Shown: in pieces, positions 40,175 to 49,487 of the stretch | Layout of the letters: each line of letters opens with the position of its first letter | Position numbering within the stretch: the first letter of the stretch is position 1 | Origin: Pantoea rwandensis | Lineage (GTDB): Bacteria; Pseudomonadota; Gammaproteobacteria; Enterobacterales; Enterobacteriaceae | Direction: 5' to 3' | Assembly (NCBI RefSeq): GCF_000759475.1 | Contig: NZ_CP009454.1 | Coordinates: forward strand, 2,170,001-2,234,000 | DNA: 64,000 bases | Program-made: the position numbers and the translations under genes | Notes under the pieces: generated by a model | Told to the model about the DNA's origin: nothing | The model's input: the letters and a program-made list of their open reading frames with translations, nothing else | Databases searched by the model: none

Positions 40175-42223
40175 ATGGGTTACCGCGTTGGCGTTGATAT
40201 TGGCGGATCCTTTACGGATTTTGCCGTGCTGAATGAACAAACTCACCAGATCCATACCTTAAAAGTTCTGTCGCGGCCGGATCAGCCCGGCAGCGAAATC
40301 CTCACCGGGTTGTCGCAGTTGCAGCAGCGTGACGGTATTGAACCCCAGCATATTGACTACTTTACCCACGGCACCACCGTGGGCATCAACGCGGTGATCC
40401 AGCGACGAGGCGTGCGGCTGGCGCTGTTTGCCACCGAGGGATTTTGCGATGTGCTGGAGCTGGCGCGTCTTAAAATCCCCCATATCCACGATCTCTTCTC
40501 GCGACGTCCGGCACCGTTGATTACCCGCGACCGGGTGTATGCCATCAAAGAACGCACTGACCGCCATGGCAACGTATTGCAGCAGGTGGATCGCCAGAGC
40601 GTGCTGGAAGCGATTGAGCAAGTGCGGGCAGCGGGTTGCAAGGGGATTGTGGTGTCGCTCCTGCACAGTTATCGCAATCGCCAGAACGAAGCGGCGGTCA
40701 AAGCGATCATCGAGGACGTGGCGCCTGAACTACTTACCTCTTGCTCTGCCGACATCTGGCCGATTATTCGTGAATATGAACGGACCATCACCGCCACTAT
40801 CAATGCTTACGTGCAGCCGATGGTGATTCATTACCTCGAATCGTTTGAACAGGCGTTACACACCATGGGCGTTAAGCCACCGCCGCGTATCACTAAGTCC
40901 AACGGCGGCGTGATGGGTGTGGAGCAGGCAAAAAGTGAATGCGTGCAGATGGTGTTGTCAGGTACGGCTTCGGGGGTGATCGGTGCCAGTTTCCTCGCCA
41001 GCGCCTGCGGTTTCGACAAAATTCTCAGTCTGGATATCGGAGGTACCAGCGCGGACGTGGCGGTGATCGTCAATGGGCAAGTCGCGCAGGGCAACGGTGA
41101 AATCATCGGTGATTTCCCCATTTATATTCCGTCGGTGGCCGTTACGTCGGTGGGACAGGGGGGCGGATCGCTGGCGTGGATCGATAACCAGGGGGTACTG
41201 CAAATGGGTCCAGACAGCGCCGGATCGCTACCGGGACCGGTGTGTTTCCAGCGCGGAGGGACGCAGCCAACAGCGACCGATGCTTTTGCAGCCTGTGGGA
41301 TGATCGGTCATGGCGATCTGGGCTACAACGCGGTGAAAGTCGATGTCGCCGCCGCGCGTGCCGCCTGGCAGCCGCTGGCGGAGCAACTGGGCATTACGGT
41401 GGAAGAGACGGCGGAAACGGCTATCGAACTGGCGATCTCCAGTATGTACGGTGACACCAGCGGATTGCTGTCGCGTTTTGGGCTGGATCCGCGTGAGTTC
41501 TGGTTCCTCGCCTTTGGTGGCGCGGGTCCGATGATGGGGTGTTTCCTCGCCCGCGAACTCAATATGAAAGGGGTGATCGTGCCACCTACGCCGGGGGTAC
41601 TGTCTGCGCTGGGAGGGCTGGTGGCGGACATCCGCAATGATTTTATCCGCACGCTCTACAGCGATCTGGACGCCAATCTGGCGGATAGGCTGGCAACGGA
41701 AGCGGAAGCCCTGAGCCAACGTGCGCGTGGCTGGCTGCGCGAGCAACACGGCGCGGACATGCCGTTCACTTTGCATTACAGCGCCGATATGCGCTATCGC
41801 GGCCAATCCTTTGAGATAGAAGTCGCATTGCAACCGGAGTGGCTGGTGCAGGCCAATGTAGCGGCCTTACATGAGGCCTTTGACCGCCAGCATCAGCAGC
41901 TGTTTGGTCACTGTGATGCCGATGCGCCGGTGCAGATTATCAATCTGCGGTTGGTGATTGCGTCTCCCACACCAAAACCCACGCTCAATCTGTTGCCTGC
42001 GGCCACTCATGCCGTCGAGGTCGCAAAACAGGTGCATGCCTGGATTGACGGTGCGTCGCATCCGGTCGATGTGGTGTTGCGTGCCACTCTGCGTGCCGGA
42101 CACCATCTCAACGGACCGGTGATCATCGCACAGGATGACTGCACCACCTGCGTTCCACCGTTCATGCAGGTGGATGTCGATAGTTTTGGCAACTTGCTGA
42201 TTACGCCTCTGGAGGCAAACTAA
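40175..42223 (+). CDS. Hydantoinase/oxoprolinase alpha subunit HyuA-like
   Basis: A 682-residue HyuA-type subunit. The ASKHA ATPase opening VGVDIGGSFTDFAVLNEQT is at the N terminus, followed by THGTTVGINAVIQRRGVRLAL; later LSLDIGGTSADVAVI and FGGAGPMMGC are the second nucleotide elements. With HyuB it hydrolyses a cyclic amide bond using ATP, as in N-methylhydantoinase, 5-oxoprolinase, acetophenone carboxylase-like and lactamase members. Substrate cannot be read out. CGGAG lies before ATG 40175; one base separates its stop from hyuB. Confidence 0.9.
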   Translation: MGYRVGVDIGGSFTDFAVLNEQTHQIHTLKVLSRPDQPGSEILTGLSQLQQRDGIEPQHIDYFTHGTTVGINAVIQRRGVRLALFATEGFCDVLELARLKIPHIHDLFSRRPAPLITRDRVYAIKERTDRHGNVLQQVDRQSVLEAIEQVRAAGCKGIVVSLLHSYRNRQNEAAVKAIIEDVAPELLTSCSADIWPIIREYERTITATINAYVQPMVIHYLESFEQALHTMGVKPPPRITKSNGGVMGVEQAKSECVQMVLSGTASGVIGASFLASACGFDKILSLDIGGTSADVAVIVNGQVAQGNGEIIGDFPIYIPSVAVTSVGQGGGSLAWIDNQGVLQMGPDSAGSLPGPVCFQRGGTQPTATDAFAACGMIGHGDLGYNAVKVDVAAARAAWQPLAEQLGITVEETAETAIELAISSMYGDTSGLLSRFGLDPREFWFLAFGGAGPMMGCFLARELNMKGVIVPPTPGVLSALGGLVADIRNDFIRTLYSDLDANLADRLATEAEALSQRARGWLREQHGADMPFTLHYSADMRYRGQSFEIEVALQPEWLVQANVAALHEAFDRQHQQLFGHCDADAPVQIINLRLVIASPTPKPTLNLLPAATHAVEVAKQVHAWIDGASHPVDVVLRATLRAGHHLNGPVIIAQDDCTTCVPPFMQVDVDSFGNLLITPLEAN

Positions 42224-42224
42224 C

Positions 42225-44240
42225 ATGGCCATTAACGGACGTAACCTGCAAATTCTGGCGAACTATTGCGCGGCGGCGGCCGATGCGATGGCGTTTACGC
42301 TGATGCGCACCGCGCACTCCACTTTCGTCAAAGAGACCGAAGATTTTTCCTGTCAGATTGTCAGTCGTGACGGCATGGCGTTCGCCTCACCGCGCAGCTT
42401 TGGCGCGCCCTGGTATAGCGGCATCGATTACGGCCCGGTGCTGGCGTTAATCGACAGCTATCAGGAGGGCGATATCTGCATCACCAATGATTCGTATGCG
42501 GGTAATGTGGCAACGCACTCGCCGGATATCCATATCTGGAAGCCGGTGTTCCACAACGGTGCGATTGTCTGTTTTGTGGTGGGCCATATTCACAACACCG
42601 ATGTGGGCGGCGCGGTGCCGGCTTCGCTGTCGCGATCGCTGACCGACATCGTGCAGGAGGGCATCCGCATTCCGCCACTCAAAATTGTGCGCAACGGTGA
42701 GTTGAATGAAGAAGTCGCCAGCATTATGCGTCTCAACGTGCGTGTACCAGAGCAAAACTGGGGGGATTTCAAGGCGCAGATTGCCTCGGTGAACGTGGGC
42801 GAGCGTAAGATCCATGACATCATCGCGCGTTTTGGTGTTGAGGATTTCCTGCAGGGTATCGAGGGTATTCTGGACTACGCCGAAGCGCAGGCGCGCAGCA
42901 TTATTGCCACTATTCCGGACGGGGAGTACTTCTATGCTGACTTTGCCGATGAAGATGGTGAAGGCGGCTATCCGTGCCGCGTAGCCATCACGCTGCGCAT
43001 TAGCGGCGACACGCTGGAGCTGGATTACACCGGCAGCGATCCGCAGTTGGCCTCGTCGCTGAATATGCCCACGGGCGGCCGTGAACGCCACCCGCTGGCA
43101 CTGGTGGGTGTCACTTATGTGCTTTCCACGCTGGATCGCCATCTGCTGCTCAATGCGGGCACCTTACGCCCGACGCGCGCCATCCTGCCGCCCGGTACGG
43201 TGATGAACTGTGAAGCGCCTGCCGCGGTGGGCATGCGATCGCTGACCTGCGCGTTGTCGCAGATCGCCACCATTGGCGTCTTTTCCCAGGCATTGCCCGA
43301 TCGCTTACCGGCCAACTCACCCGGCGGCAACTCGATCATGAATATCCGTACCAGCGACAGTCAGAACCGCAGCGTGGTGGCTTCGCTAGGACCCGTCGGC
43401 GGTGGCGCGGGCGGTACGCCACGTCATGATGGCCCGGATGGTTCTGGCGGGTTATCGGCGTTTCTGAAAAACACGCCTATTGAGATCAACGAGGCAGAAG
43501 TCCCCATCCATTTCCATCGCTATGGGCTGGCAGCGGACAGTGCCGGTGCCGGGCGCTATCGTGGCGGCCTGGCCACAGAGATGGCGTTTGAAATTACCGC
43601 GCCCAACACCACGGTAACGGCGCGCAATCGCAACCGGTCAGTGTTCGCCTCGGCTGGCGTGCTGGGCGGTGAGTCAGGGGCATTGTCGCACTTCCGCACG
43701 CTGCGCAACGGCAAGGCCATTGAACACGGCAACACCGATGTCATTCGTTGCCAGCCGGGCGATATCGTTGAGGTGCGCGGTCCGGGCGCGGGAGGGTATG
43801 GCCTGCCAGTGGAACGTGACACGGCGGCAGTGCTGCAGGATGTGCGCTGCGGATTCGTCTCCTGCCAGATGGCGCGTGAGCGCTACGGCGTGGCGATCAT
43901 CGATGATGAGGTGGATGCGATCACCACTGCGCGTTTACGCGCTGAGATGCAGCACGAAGCCCGGCAGCATTTTGATCACGGCCCAGCCCGCACCGCGTTT
44001 GAACAGCAGTGGACTCCGGCACGCTATGCGTTGCTCACCGCGTTTCTGGCACAAGCGCCGGTCAGCTGGCGCCACTTCCTCAAGCAGCAGGTGTTTGACG
44101 CCGTGGCAGTGGCGGCACAACCGGCAACACGTGAGGCGGTTGCAGCAGATCCACAACCGGCAATGCTTGAGGCGCAGATGCAGGCCATCTTCCAGAATCT
44201 GCAACAACGCTATCCGGCGATGATGAACAGGTCGCACTAA
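42225..44240 (+). CDS. Hydantoinase/oxoprolinase beta subunit HyuB-like
   Basis: A 671-residue HyuB-type subunit. RTAHSTFVKETEDFSCQIV near residue 28, HSPDIHIWKPVFHNG and VGHIHNTDVGGAVPAS give the metal site family pattern; YTGSDPQLASSLNMP, then NSPGGNSIMNIRTS and GGGAGGTPRHDGPDGSG follow. It forms the active complex with HyuA. GGAGGC before the stop of hyuA serves as ribosome site. The C-terminal 70 residues (Gln/Ala-rich) extend beyond the conserved core. Confidence 0.9.
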   Translation: MAINGRNLQILANYCAAAADAMAFTLMRTAHSTFVKETEDFSCQIVSRDGMAFASPRSFGAPWYSGIDYGPVLALIDSYQEGDICITNDSYAGNVATHSPDIHIWKPVFHNGAIVCFVVGHIHNTDVGGAVPASLSRSLTDIVQEGIRIPPLKIVRNGELNEEVASIMRLNVRVPEQNWGDFKAQIASVNVGERKIHDIIARFGVEDFLQGIEGILDYAEAQARSIIATIPDGEYFYADFADEDGEGGYPCRVAITLRISGDTLELDYTGSDPQLASSLNMPTGGRERHPLALVGVTYVLSTLDRHLLLNAGTLRPTRAILPPGTVMNCEAPAAVGMRSLTCALSQIATIGVFSQALPDRLPANSPGGNSIMNIRTSDSQNRSVVASLGPVGGGAGGTPRHDGPDGSGGLSAFLKNTPIEINEAEVPIHFHRYGLAADSAGAGRYRGGLATEMAFEITAPNTTVTARNRNRSVFASAGVLGGESGALSHFRTLRNGKAIEHGNTDVIRCQPGDIVEVRGPGAGGYGLPVERDTAAVLQDVRCGFVSCQMARERYGVAIIDDEVDAITTARLRAEMQHEARQHFDHGPARTAFEQQWTPARYALLTAFLAQAPVSWRHFLKQQVFDAVAVAAQPATREAVAADPQPAMLEAQMQAIFQNLQQRYPAMMNRSH

Positions 44241-44323
44241 GCGCTAATATTCGGCTTCAGGCTTTGCCATAGTCTTTTGTTGCCCGATGACGGTTCATCA
44301 GGCGCATTTAAGAGGATGTCACT

Positions 44324-45166
44324 ATGGCTTCAGCAAACACGCCCGTTTGGTTTATTTCTGGTTGTTCAACCGGCTTTGGCCGGGAGCTGGCGCAGCAGAC
44401 CATTGCGCGCGGCTTTCATACCGTGGTGACCGCGCGTGACCTGGCAAAAGTGCAGGATTTGGTGGCGGGGCATGACAACGCCCTTGCGGTGGCACTGGAT
44501 GTGACCGATGCGCAAAGTATCGTGCAAGCCGTTCAGGCCGCACTGGACAAATTCGGTAAGGTAGATGTGCTGGTGAACAATGCCGGCTATGGCTATCAGA
44601 GTTCAGTGGAAGAGGGCGATGAGCGTGAGATCCGTGCTCAGTTCGATGCCAACGTCTTTGGTCTTTTTGCCTTGACGCGCGCGATTTTGCCGGCGATGCG
44701 TAAACAGCGTCGCGGACACGTGATCAATATCACCTCGGTCGCCGGATTCATTGGCTTTGCCAGTTCAGGCTATTACTCGGCCAGCAAACACGCGGTGGAA
44801 GGCTGGTCTGATTCCCTGGCAGTGGAAGCGGCGCCTTTAGGCATTCATGTCACTTGTGTCGAGCCTGGCCCATTCCGCACGGATTGGGCGGGGCGTTCAC
44901 TGCACCAGACGCCGAGCACCATACCGGAATATGCTGATACGGCGGCGGCGCGCATGAAAGCCACTTCCGAATACAGCGGCACCCAGGCGGGCGATCCGGC
45001 TCGTGCGGCCACGGCGATGATCGCCATCACGGAGCACGATAATCCTCCGCGCCATCTGGTGATGGGCGCATGGGGTTATGAGGCAGTGACCAGTAAGTTG
45101 AAAGAGAGACTGGCACAAATCGAAGACTGGAAGCAGACGTCGATTGATACGGATTTTCCATCATAA
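44324..45166 (+). CDS. Short-chain dehydrogenase/reductase
   Basis: A 280-residue classical SDR. The nucleotide motif is SGCSTGFGREL, followed by VDVLVNNAGYGYQS, ITSVAGFIGF and the catalytic YYSASK (Tyr and Lys), then CVEPGPFRTDW. It oxidises or reduces an alcohol/carbonyl with NAD(P). AGAGGATG precedes the ATG. It is a single gene 83 bp after hyuB, perhaps in the same transcript. The substrate is unknown. Confidence 0.87.
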   Translation: MASANTPVWFISGCSTGFGRELAQQTIARGFHTVVTARDLAKVQDLVAGHDNALAVALDVTDAQSIVQAVQAALDKFGKVDVLVNNAGYGYQSSVEEGDEREIRAQFDANVFGLFALTRAILPAMRKQRRGHVINITSVAGFIGFASSGYYSASKHAVEGWSDSLAVEAAPLGIHVTCVEPGPFRTDWAGRSLHQTPSTIPEYADTAAARMKATSEYSGTQAGDPARAATAMIAITEHDNPPRHLVMGAWGYEAVTSKLKERLAQIEDWKQTSIDTDFPS

Positions 45167-45236
45167 CCCTGATGCACGGTAGATCGCGCCGCCACCGCTA
45201 ACCGGGATTAAACGCGAGCGGCGCGGCATTGACGCC

Positions 45237-45276
45237 AATGCCCGCAGGGCGGAACACGCTCCTCCCGCCGGGCATT
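45237..45276. terminator. Bidirectional hairpin between convergent genes
   Basis: AATGCCCG and CGGGCATT, with an inner GGGCGG/CCGCC-like pairing, form a hairpin between the SDR stop and the stop of the GGDEF-EAL gene. The ends give A/T-runs for both directions. Confidence 0.6.
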
Positions 45277-47441
45277 TATACCATCTTTTCAATCTCTTCA
45301 AACGGTACGGCCTGGCTGAACAGATATCCCTGTAGCTGATTACAGCCCGCATCGGCCAGCGCCACCTTTTGGCCTTCGGTTTCTACTCCTTCGGCGGTGA
45401 CGGTTAAGCCCATGGCGTGACCCAGACGCACCACGGATTCAACGATTGCCGCAGAGTTTTGCGCGACGCCCAGCGATTGGGTGAAGGAGCGATCAATCTT
45501 GATTTTGTCGACCGGGAATGTGCTGAGATAGTTAAGGCTGGAGTAACCGGTGCCAAAATCATCCAGCGCAATGCGGAAACCGGCCTCACGCAGCGCGATG
45601 ATGTTGTTGCGTGCTTCGTGCTCATCCTCAATCAATACGCCTTCGGTGATCTCCAGTTCCATATGATGTGGATTGGCGCCTTCTTCACGCACAATTTCAA
45701 CGATGCGCTCCACAAAGCCACTGGCGCGAAACTGCACGGGAGAAACGTTAACCGCCACAATCACCTGCGGCAGTTTCAGTGAGGTTTTACAGGCTTCACG
45801 TAACACCCATTCGCCCAGCGTAATGATCATCCCGGTCTCTTCGGCGATGGCGATAAAGTCACCCGGCGAGACATCACCACGCACCGGATGCTGCCAGCGC
45901 AGCAGGGCTTCTAATCCCACCACTCGCTGTCCGCTGATCTCCATCAGGGGTTGATACCACACGCGCAGGCCATCGAAATTGACCAGCGCCTGACGTAAAT
46001 CCGTCGCCATCTGCTGGCGGGTGCGCAGCGATTCATCCATCACTTTTTCGAACTGGCGATACTGGCCGCGACCACTGTTTTTTGCCTCATACAGCGCGAT
46101 GTCCGCTTTACGCATCAGCTCCAGACGATCAATGCCATCTTTAGGGGCCAGCGCCAGCCCGATGCTGACCCCAACCCACACTTCGCTGCCTTGCAGCTCA
46201 TAGGCTTCACTCAGCTCACTGATAATGCGTTTTGCCAACGTCTGCACCTGACCGATGTTATCGACGTCCGGCATCATCACAATAAATTCATCCCCGCCGA
46301 TGCGCCCTACGGTATCGCTGGCACGCAAGATGTGCGTGAGGCGGCGCGCCACCTCAATGATCAACTCATCGCCCGCATGATGGCCATAGGTATCATTGAT
46401 GTTTTTAAAGCGATCGAGATCAAGCAACAGCAGCGCCACACGTTGATCGTGCCGGGCGGATGCAGCCAGCGCCTGGGTCAGCCGATCTTCCACCAGTGCC
46501 CGATTAGGCAGGCCGGTAAGCACATCGTGAAAAGCCAGATGCTGCGCCTGCGCCTCACTGGCGCCGAGCTTAAGCAACGATTGCGACAGATTGAGAGAGG
46601 AGGTCCAGATGCGCCTGACCATAAACAGGCAGAGCAGGGTAATCAGCACCACGGATAACAGTGTTGAAGGGCCGAGCATGCGCAGCATCTGCGCGCCGGG
46701 TTTATCTGGTAGCCAGCTCAGGTAACCCACTGCATCGCCTTGCTGTGAATTCAGTTGGTAGAGTGCATCTGTTCCAGGCTGCGGTGCGCCATCGCTGAAA
46801 TGCAGCTGTTGCAGTTGGCTGCGATCCGCCAGATTACGTAAATAGCCATCATCGAGGAATTTGATACTGACTAATCGATAGCGGCCTGCTTCACGTGTGC
46901 TGCTGATATCGCCCACAGCGAGGGCCGTGGCACGTTGCCCAATGCGCACGAAATCGGCGCGATCGCTGGGACCCGCCACTTCATCACTGCTCACCACGAG
47001 CGGACTGGCCAGCATGTCTTTTAGGTATTGCCCCACGCTGTCACTGGGCACGCGTTTACCCTCACGCCAGATCGCCAGCGGCTGATTGTTACGATCCATC
47101 AGCAGAATCAACTGGTGGTCAAACATGTCATAAAGCCAGCCGCCGATATTTTGATCTAACCAGCTCTGATCCGGTACGCCCAATGCCAATTGGTCCGCGA
47201 GAGGCGACCAGCGAGTCAAACTGCGCAGCTGACGCAAATGTTCATTCAAACTTTGGCTAAAGGAGGCCTCAATCATGCGTTGCTGTTGATCGCGAGCCTG
47301 TTCATTGCTCAGCGAGGTGCCCCAGAACAAGCCAACACCTGCTCCGGCAAAGGTTAAAACTAAAATCGCCACCAACGGCAAAATAACTTCCCGTACAAAA
47401 TTGCGGCGAAAACCGTCGGACAGTTTGATTGTGTTAATCAT
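45276..47441 (-). CDS. Membrane sensor with GGDEF and EAL domains
   Basis: A 721-residue c-di-GMP protein. Its first membrane helix is about residues 18-42 (ILPLVAILVLTFAGAGVGLFW). A periplasmic CHASE4-like sensor with LILLMDRNNQPLAIWREGK is next, then a second helix near 275-300. The GGDEF domain has an intact RIGGDEFIVM, and the EAL domain has GLEALLRW, NNIIALREAGFRIALDDFGTG-type loop 6 residues and EGVETEGQ. Both active sites look complete, so it could make or break c-di-GMP. The start MINTIKL at 47441 is chosen; an ATG 10 codons upstream at 47471 is possible, and neither has a good ribosome site. It may control motility or biofilm in response to a periplasmic signal. Confidence 0.88.
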   Translation of the reverse strand: MINTIKLSDGFRRNFVREVILPLVAILVLTFAGAGVGLFWGTSLSNEQARDQQQRMIEASFSQSLNEHLRQLRSLTRWSPLADQLALGVPDQSWLDQNIGGWLYDMFDHQLILLMDRNNQPLAIWREGKRVPSDSVGQYLKDMLASPLVVSSDEVAGPSDRADFVRIGQRATALAVGDISSTREAGRYRLVSIKFLDDGYLRNLADRSQLQQLHFSDGAPQPGTDALYQLNSQQGDAVGYLSWLPDKPGAQMLRMLGPSTLLSVVLITLLCLFMVRRIWTSSLNLSQSLLKLGASEAQAQHLAFHDVLTGLPNRALVEDRLTQALAASARHDQRVALLLLDLDRFKNINDTYGHHAGDELIIEVARRLTHILRASDTVGRIGGDEFIVMMPDVDNIGQVQTLAKRIISELSEAYELQGSEVWVGVSIGLALAPKDGIDRLELMRKADIALYEAKNSGRGQYRQFEKVMDESLRTRQQMATDLRQALVNFDGLRVWYQPLMEISGQRVVGLEALLRWQHPVRGDVSPGDFIAIAEETGMIITLGEWVLREACKTSLKLPQVIVAVNVSPVQFRASGFVERIVEIVREEGANPHHMELEITEGVLIEDEHEARNNIIALREAGFRIALDDFGTGYSSLNYLSTFPVDKIKIDRSFTQSLGVAQNSAAIVESVVRLGHAMGLTVTAEGVETEGQKVALADAGCNQLQGYLFSQAVPFEEIEKMV

Positions 47442-47642
47442 TTTAGGGTTCGCGTAACAAGGAGGGATCATTAATAACGTTAGCAGACTTTACGCAAGCT
47501 GCATCCTGTAAGGGAAGCGATAAAGCTGTGAAAATAAGCGATAATTTTTTGAACACTGTCACAAAGGTAACAGTTAAAAATTTTTTATTAAAACCACAGC
47601 CGTTTCGCTTCGATCCTGCTGCCCTAAAGCAAATTCATCCTC

Positions 47643-47671
47643 ACGTCATTGAGCCGTCACGGCGCTGTCAT
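47643..47671 (+). promoter_or_regulatory. Pho box upstream of phnF
   Basis: Three heptamers at exact 11-bp spacing, ACGTCAT, CCGTCAC and CTGTCAT, match the PhoB half-site CTGTCAT (5, 5 and 7 of 7). The array ends 81 bases before the phnF ATG. It implies induction of the phn genes by phosphate starvation. Confidence 0.68.
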
Positions 47672-47752
47672 CTGGCTCGCGCACTGTAGTCGCCATCTCG
47701 CAGCACTTGTCGCTGCGCTCCTCAACCCATAGCGAATGAGGTATTGAACGTG

Positions 47753-48469
47753 ATGGAGATATCCAGACATCCGACCACTGTGTATCAGGCGGTCGCCGCC
47801 CAACTGGAGCAGGCACTGCAAGAGCGTTATCGCTGTGGTGACTATCTGCCTTCTGAACAACAGTTAGCCGATCACTATGAAGTCAACCGCCATACGTTGC
47901 GCCGCGCGGTGGACGAACTGGTGAACAAAGGGCTGCTGCAACGCCGTCACGGCGTCGGCATTTTGGTGCTGATGCGTCCCTATGATTACCCCTTACATGC
48001 GCAGGCGCGCTTTAGCCAAAACCTGCTGGAGCAGGGCAGCCACCCCACCAGTGAGCGACTGCTGGCGGTGCTGCGTCCCGCCAGTGGCGATGTGGCCAGT
48101 GCGCTCGCCATTAATGAAGGCGACAACGTGATTCATCTGCGCACGCTGCGCCGCGTGAATGGCGTGCCGGTGTGTGTCATCAATCACTTCCTGCCGGAAC
48201 TGAGCTGGTGGCCGACGATACAGCAGTTCCAGAACGGCTCGCTGCATGACTTTATGCAGCAGCACCTTGGCCTCGATTTAACGCGTTCGCAAACCCGAAT
48301 CAGCACCCGCCGCGCCCAGGCTAAAGAGTGTAAACAGCTGGAGATTGACCTGCAGTCACCGCTGCTGTGCGTGCGCACCCTGAATAAACACCGTGACGGT
48401 CAGGTAGCGGAATACTCCGTCAGCCTGACGCGTGGCGACATGATTGAACTGACTCTGGAGCATGAATGA
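47753..48469 (+). CDS. phnF: Phosphonate operon GntR-type regulator PhnF
   Basis: A 238-residue GntR/HutC-family regulator. The DNA-binding part has RCGDYLPSEQQLADHYEVNR and HTLRRAVDELVNKG; VLMRPYDYPLHAQARFSQNL and SQTRISTRRAQAKECKQLEI are almost the E. coli PhnF sequence. It is thought to repress the phosphonate genes. GAGGT precedes; ATG 47753 is taken, with a GTG at 47750 as alternative. It overlaps phnG by 4 bp. It is first in the phnFGHIJKLMNP operon. Confidence 0.92.
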   Translation: MEISRHPTTVYQAVAAQLEQALQERYRCGDYLPSEQQLADHYEVNRHTLRRAVDELVNKGLLQRRHGVGILVLMRPYDYPLHAQARFSQNLLEQGSHPTSERLLAVLRPASGDVASALAINEGDNVIHLRTLRRVNGVPVCVINHFLPELSWWPTIQQFQNGSLHDFMQQHLGLDLTRSQTRISTRRAQAKECKQLEIDLQSPLLCVRTLNKHRDGQVAEYSVSLTRGDMIELTLEHE

Positions 48470-48915
48470 AACAGCAAACCGCTCGCCAGCATTGGCTATC
48501 GGTACTCGCGCACAGCGAAGCCAGCCAGCTAAATGCCCACTGGCAGTCGCTGCACCTCAAAGCGCAATTTGAAGCGATTCGTCCCGCCGAAACCGGTTTA
48601 ACCCGTTTGCAGGCGCGCATGGGCGGTAGCGGCAAACGCTTCGTGATGGGCGATGCCACCGTCACGCGTGCCGTAGTGAAACTGCATGATGGCACCCTCG
48701 GTTTCAGTTATGTGCTGGGCCGCGATAAAGCCTATGCCGAACGCTGCGCCGTGATTGATGCGCTGCTGCAACAGCCGGAAACCCATGCGCTGTTGCAGGA
48801 AAAATTAATTGCCCCGCTGGCGGCCCTGCGTGAAGAGCAGCGTCAGCTGCGCGCACGTGAAATCGCCAGCTCTAAAGTGGACTTCTTTACGCTGGTACGC
48901 GGAGATAACTCATGA
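48466..48915 (+). CDS. phnG: C-P lyase subunit PhnG
   Basis: A 149-residue PhnG. It carries GSGKRFVMGDATVTRAVVKL and GFSYVLGRDKAYAERCAVID, which are typical PhnG stretches. PhnG is part of the PhnGHIJ core that attaches phosphonate to ribose at C1 of ATP and prepares it for C-P cleavage. It overlaps phnF and phnH by 4 bp each. Confidence 0.93.
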   Translation: MKQQTARQHWLSVLAHSEASQLNAHWQSLHLKAQFEAIRPAETGLTRLQARMGGSGKRFVMGDATVTRAVVKLHDGTLGFSYVLGRDKAYAERCAVIDALLQQPETHALLQEKLIAPLAALREEQRQLRAREIASSKVDFFTLVRGDNS

Positions 48916-49487
48916 CATTACTCGCCAGTTTTAACCATCCGGTTGCCGATTCACAGCGTGCCTTCCGCCGCATTCTTAAAGCGATGAGCGAGCCAGGCGT
49001 GATGGTCTCTCTGCCACTGGAACAGGGCTGGGGCGACCTGTCGCCTGCCGCAACGGCGGTACTGCTGACGCTGGTGGATCAGGAGAGTGCGTTGTGGCTG
49101 GATGGTCGTGTTGATAGCGAAATCGTGCGTAACAACCTGCGTTTTCACACCGGTGTGCCGATTGTGGAAGAGCGCCATGCACCCTTTGCCCTGACGCATG
49201 CTGCATCCAATCCGGATCCCGCGCAGTTTGCGCCGGGCGACAATATGTCACCGGAAAAAAGCACCACACTGATCATTGAAGTGCCATCACTCAACGGCGG
49301 CTTAACCCTGCGCCTGTCTGGTCCTGGCCTGCGTGAGTCACGTGCCATCGCCCCGCAGCTTCCCGAAGCCATTCTGACCTATCTGCGCGAGCGTCCGCAC
49401 CCGTTCCCACTGGGCGTGGATCTGATTTTCACCTGCGGTGAAGCGATGATGGCCTTGCCACGCACTACCGACGTGGAGGTGTGCTGA
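48912..49487 (+). CDS. phnH: C-P lyase subunit PhnH
   Basis: A 191-residue PhnH. FNHPVADSQRAFRRILKAMS and GRVDSEIVRNNLRFHTG are its characteristic stretches, with FPLGVDLIFTCG near the end. It is a core C-P lyase subunit and binds PhnJ/PhnG in the complex. Its stop overlaps the phnI ATG by one base (TGATG). Confidence 0.93.
   Translation: MTLLASFNHPVADSQRAFRRILKAMSEPGVMVSLPLEQGWGDLSPAATAVLLTLVDQESALWLDGRVDSEIVRNNLRFHTGVPIVEERHAPFALTHAASNPDPAQFAPGDNMSPEKSTTLIIEVPSLNGGLTLRLSGPGLRESRAIAPQLPEAILTYLRERPHPFPLGVDLIFTCGEAMMALPRTTDVEVC

Noticed and set aside
41228..41833. 201-codon minus-strand frame inside hyuA
   Set aside because: It is an antisense shadow of a conserved GC-rich gene with no family features.
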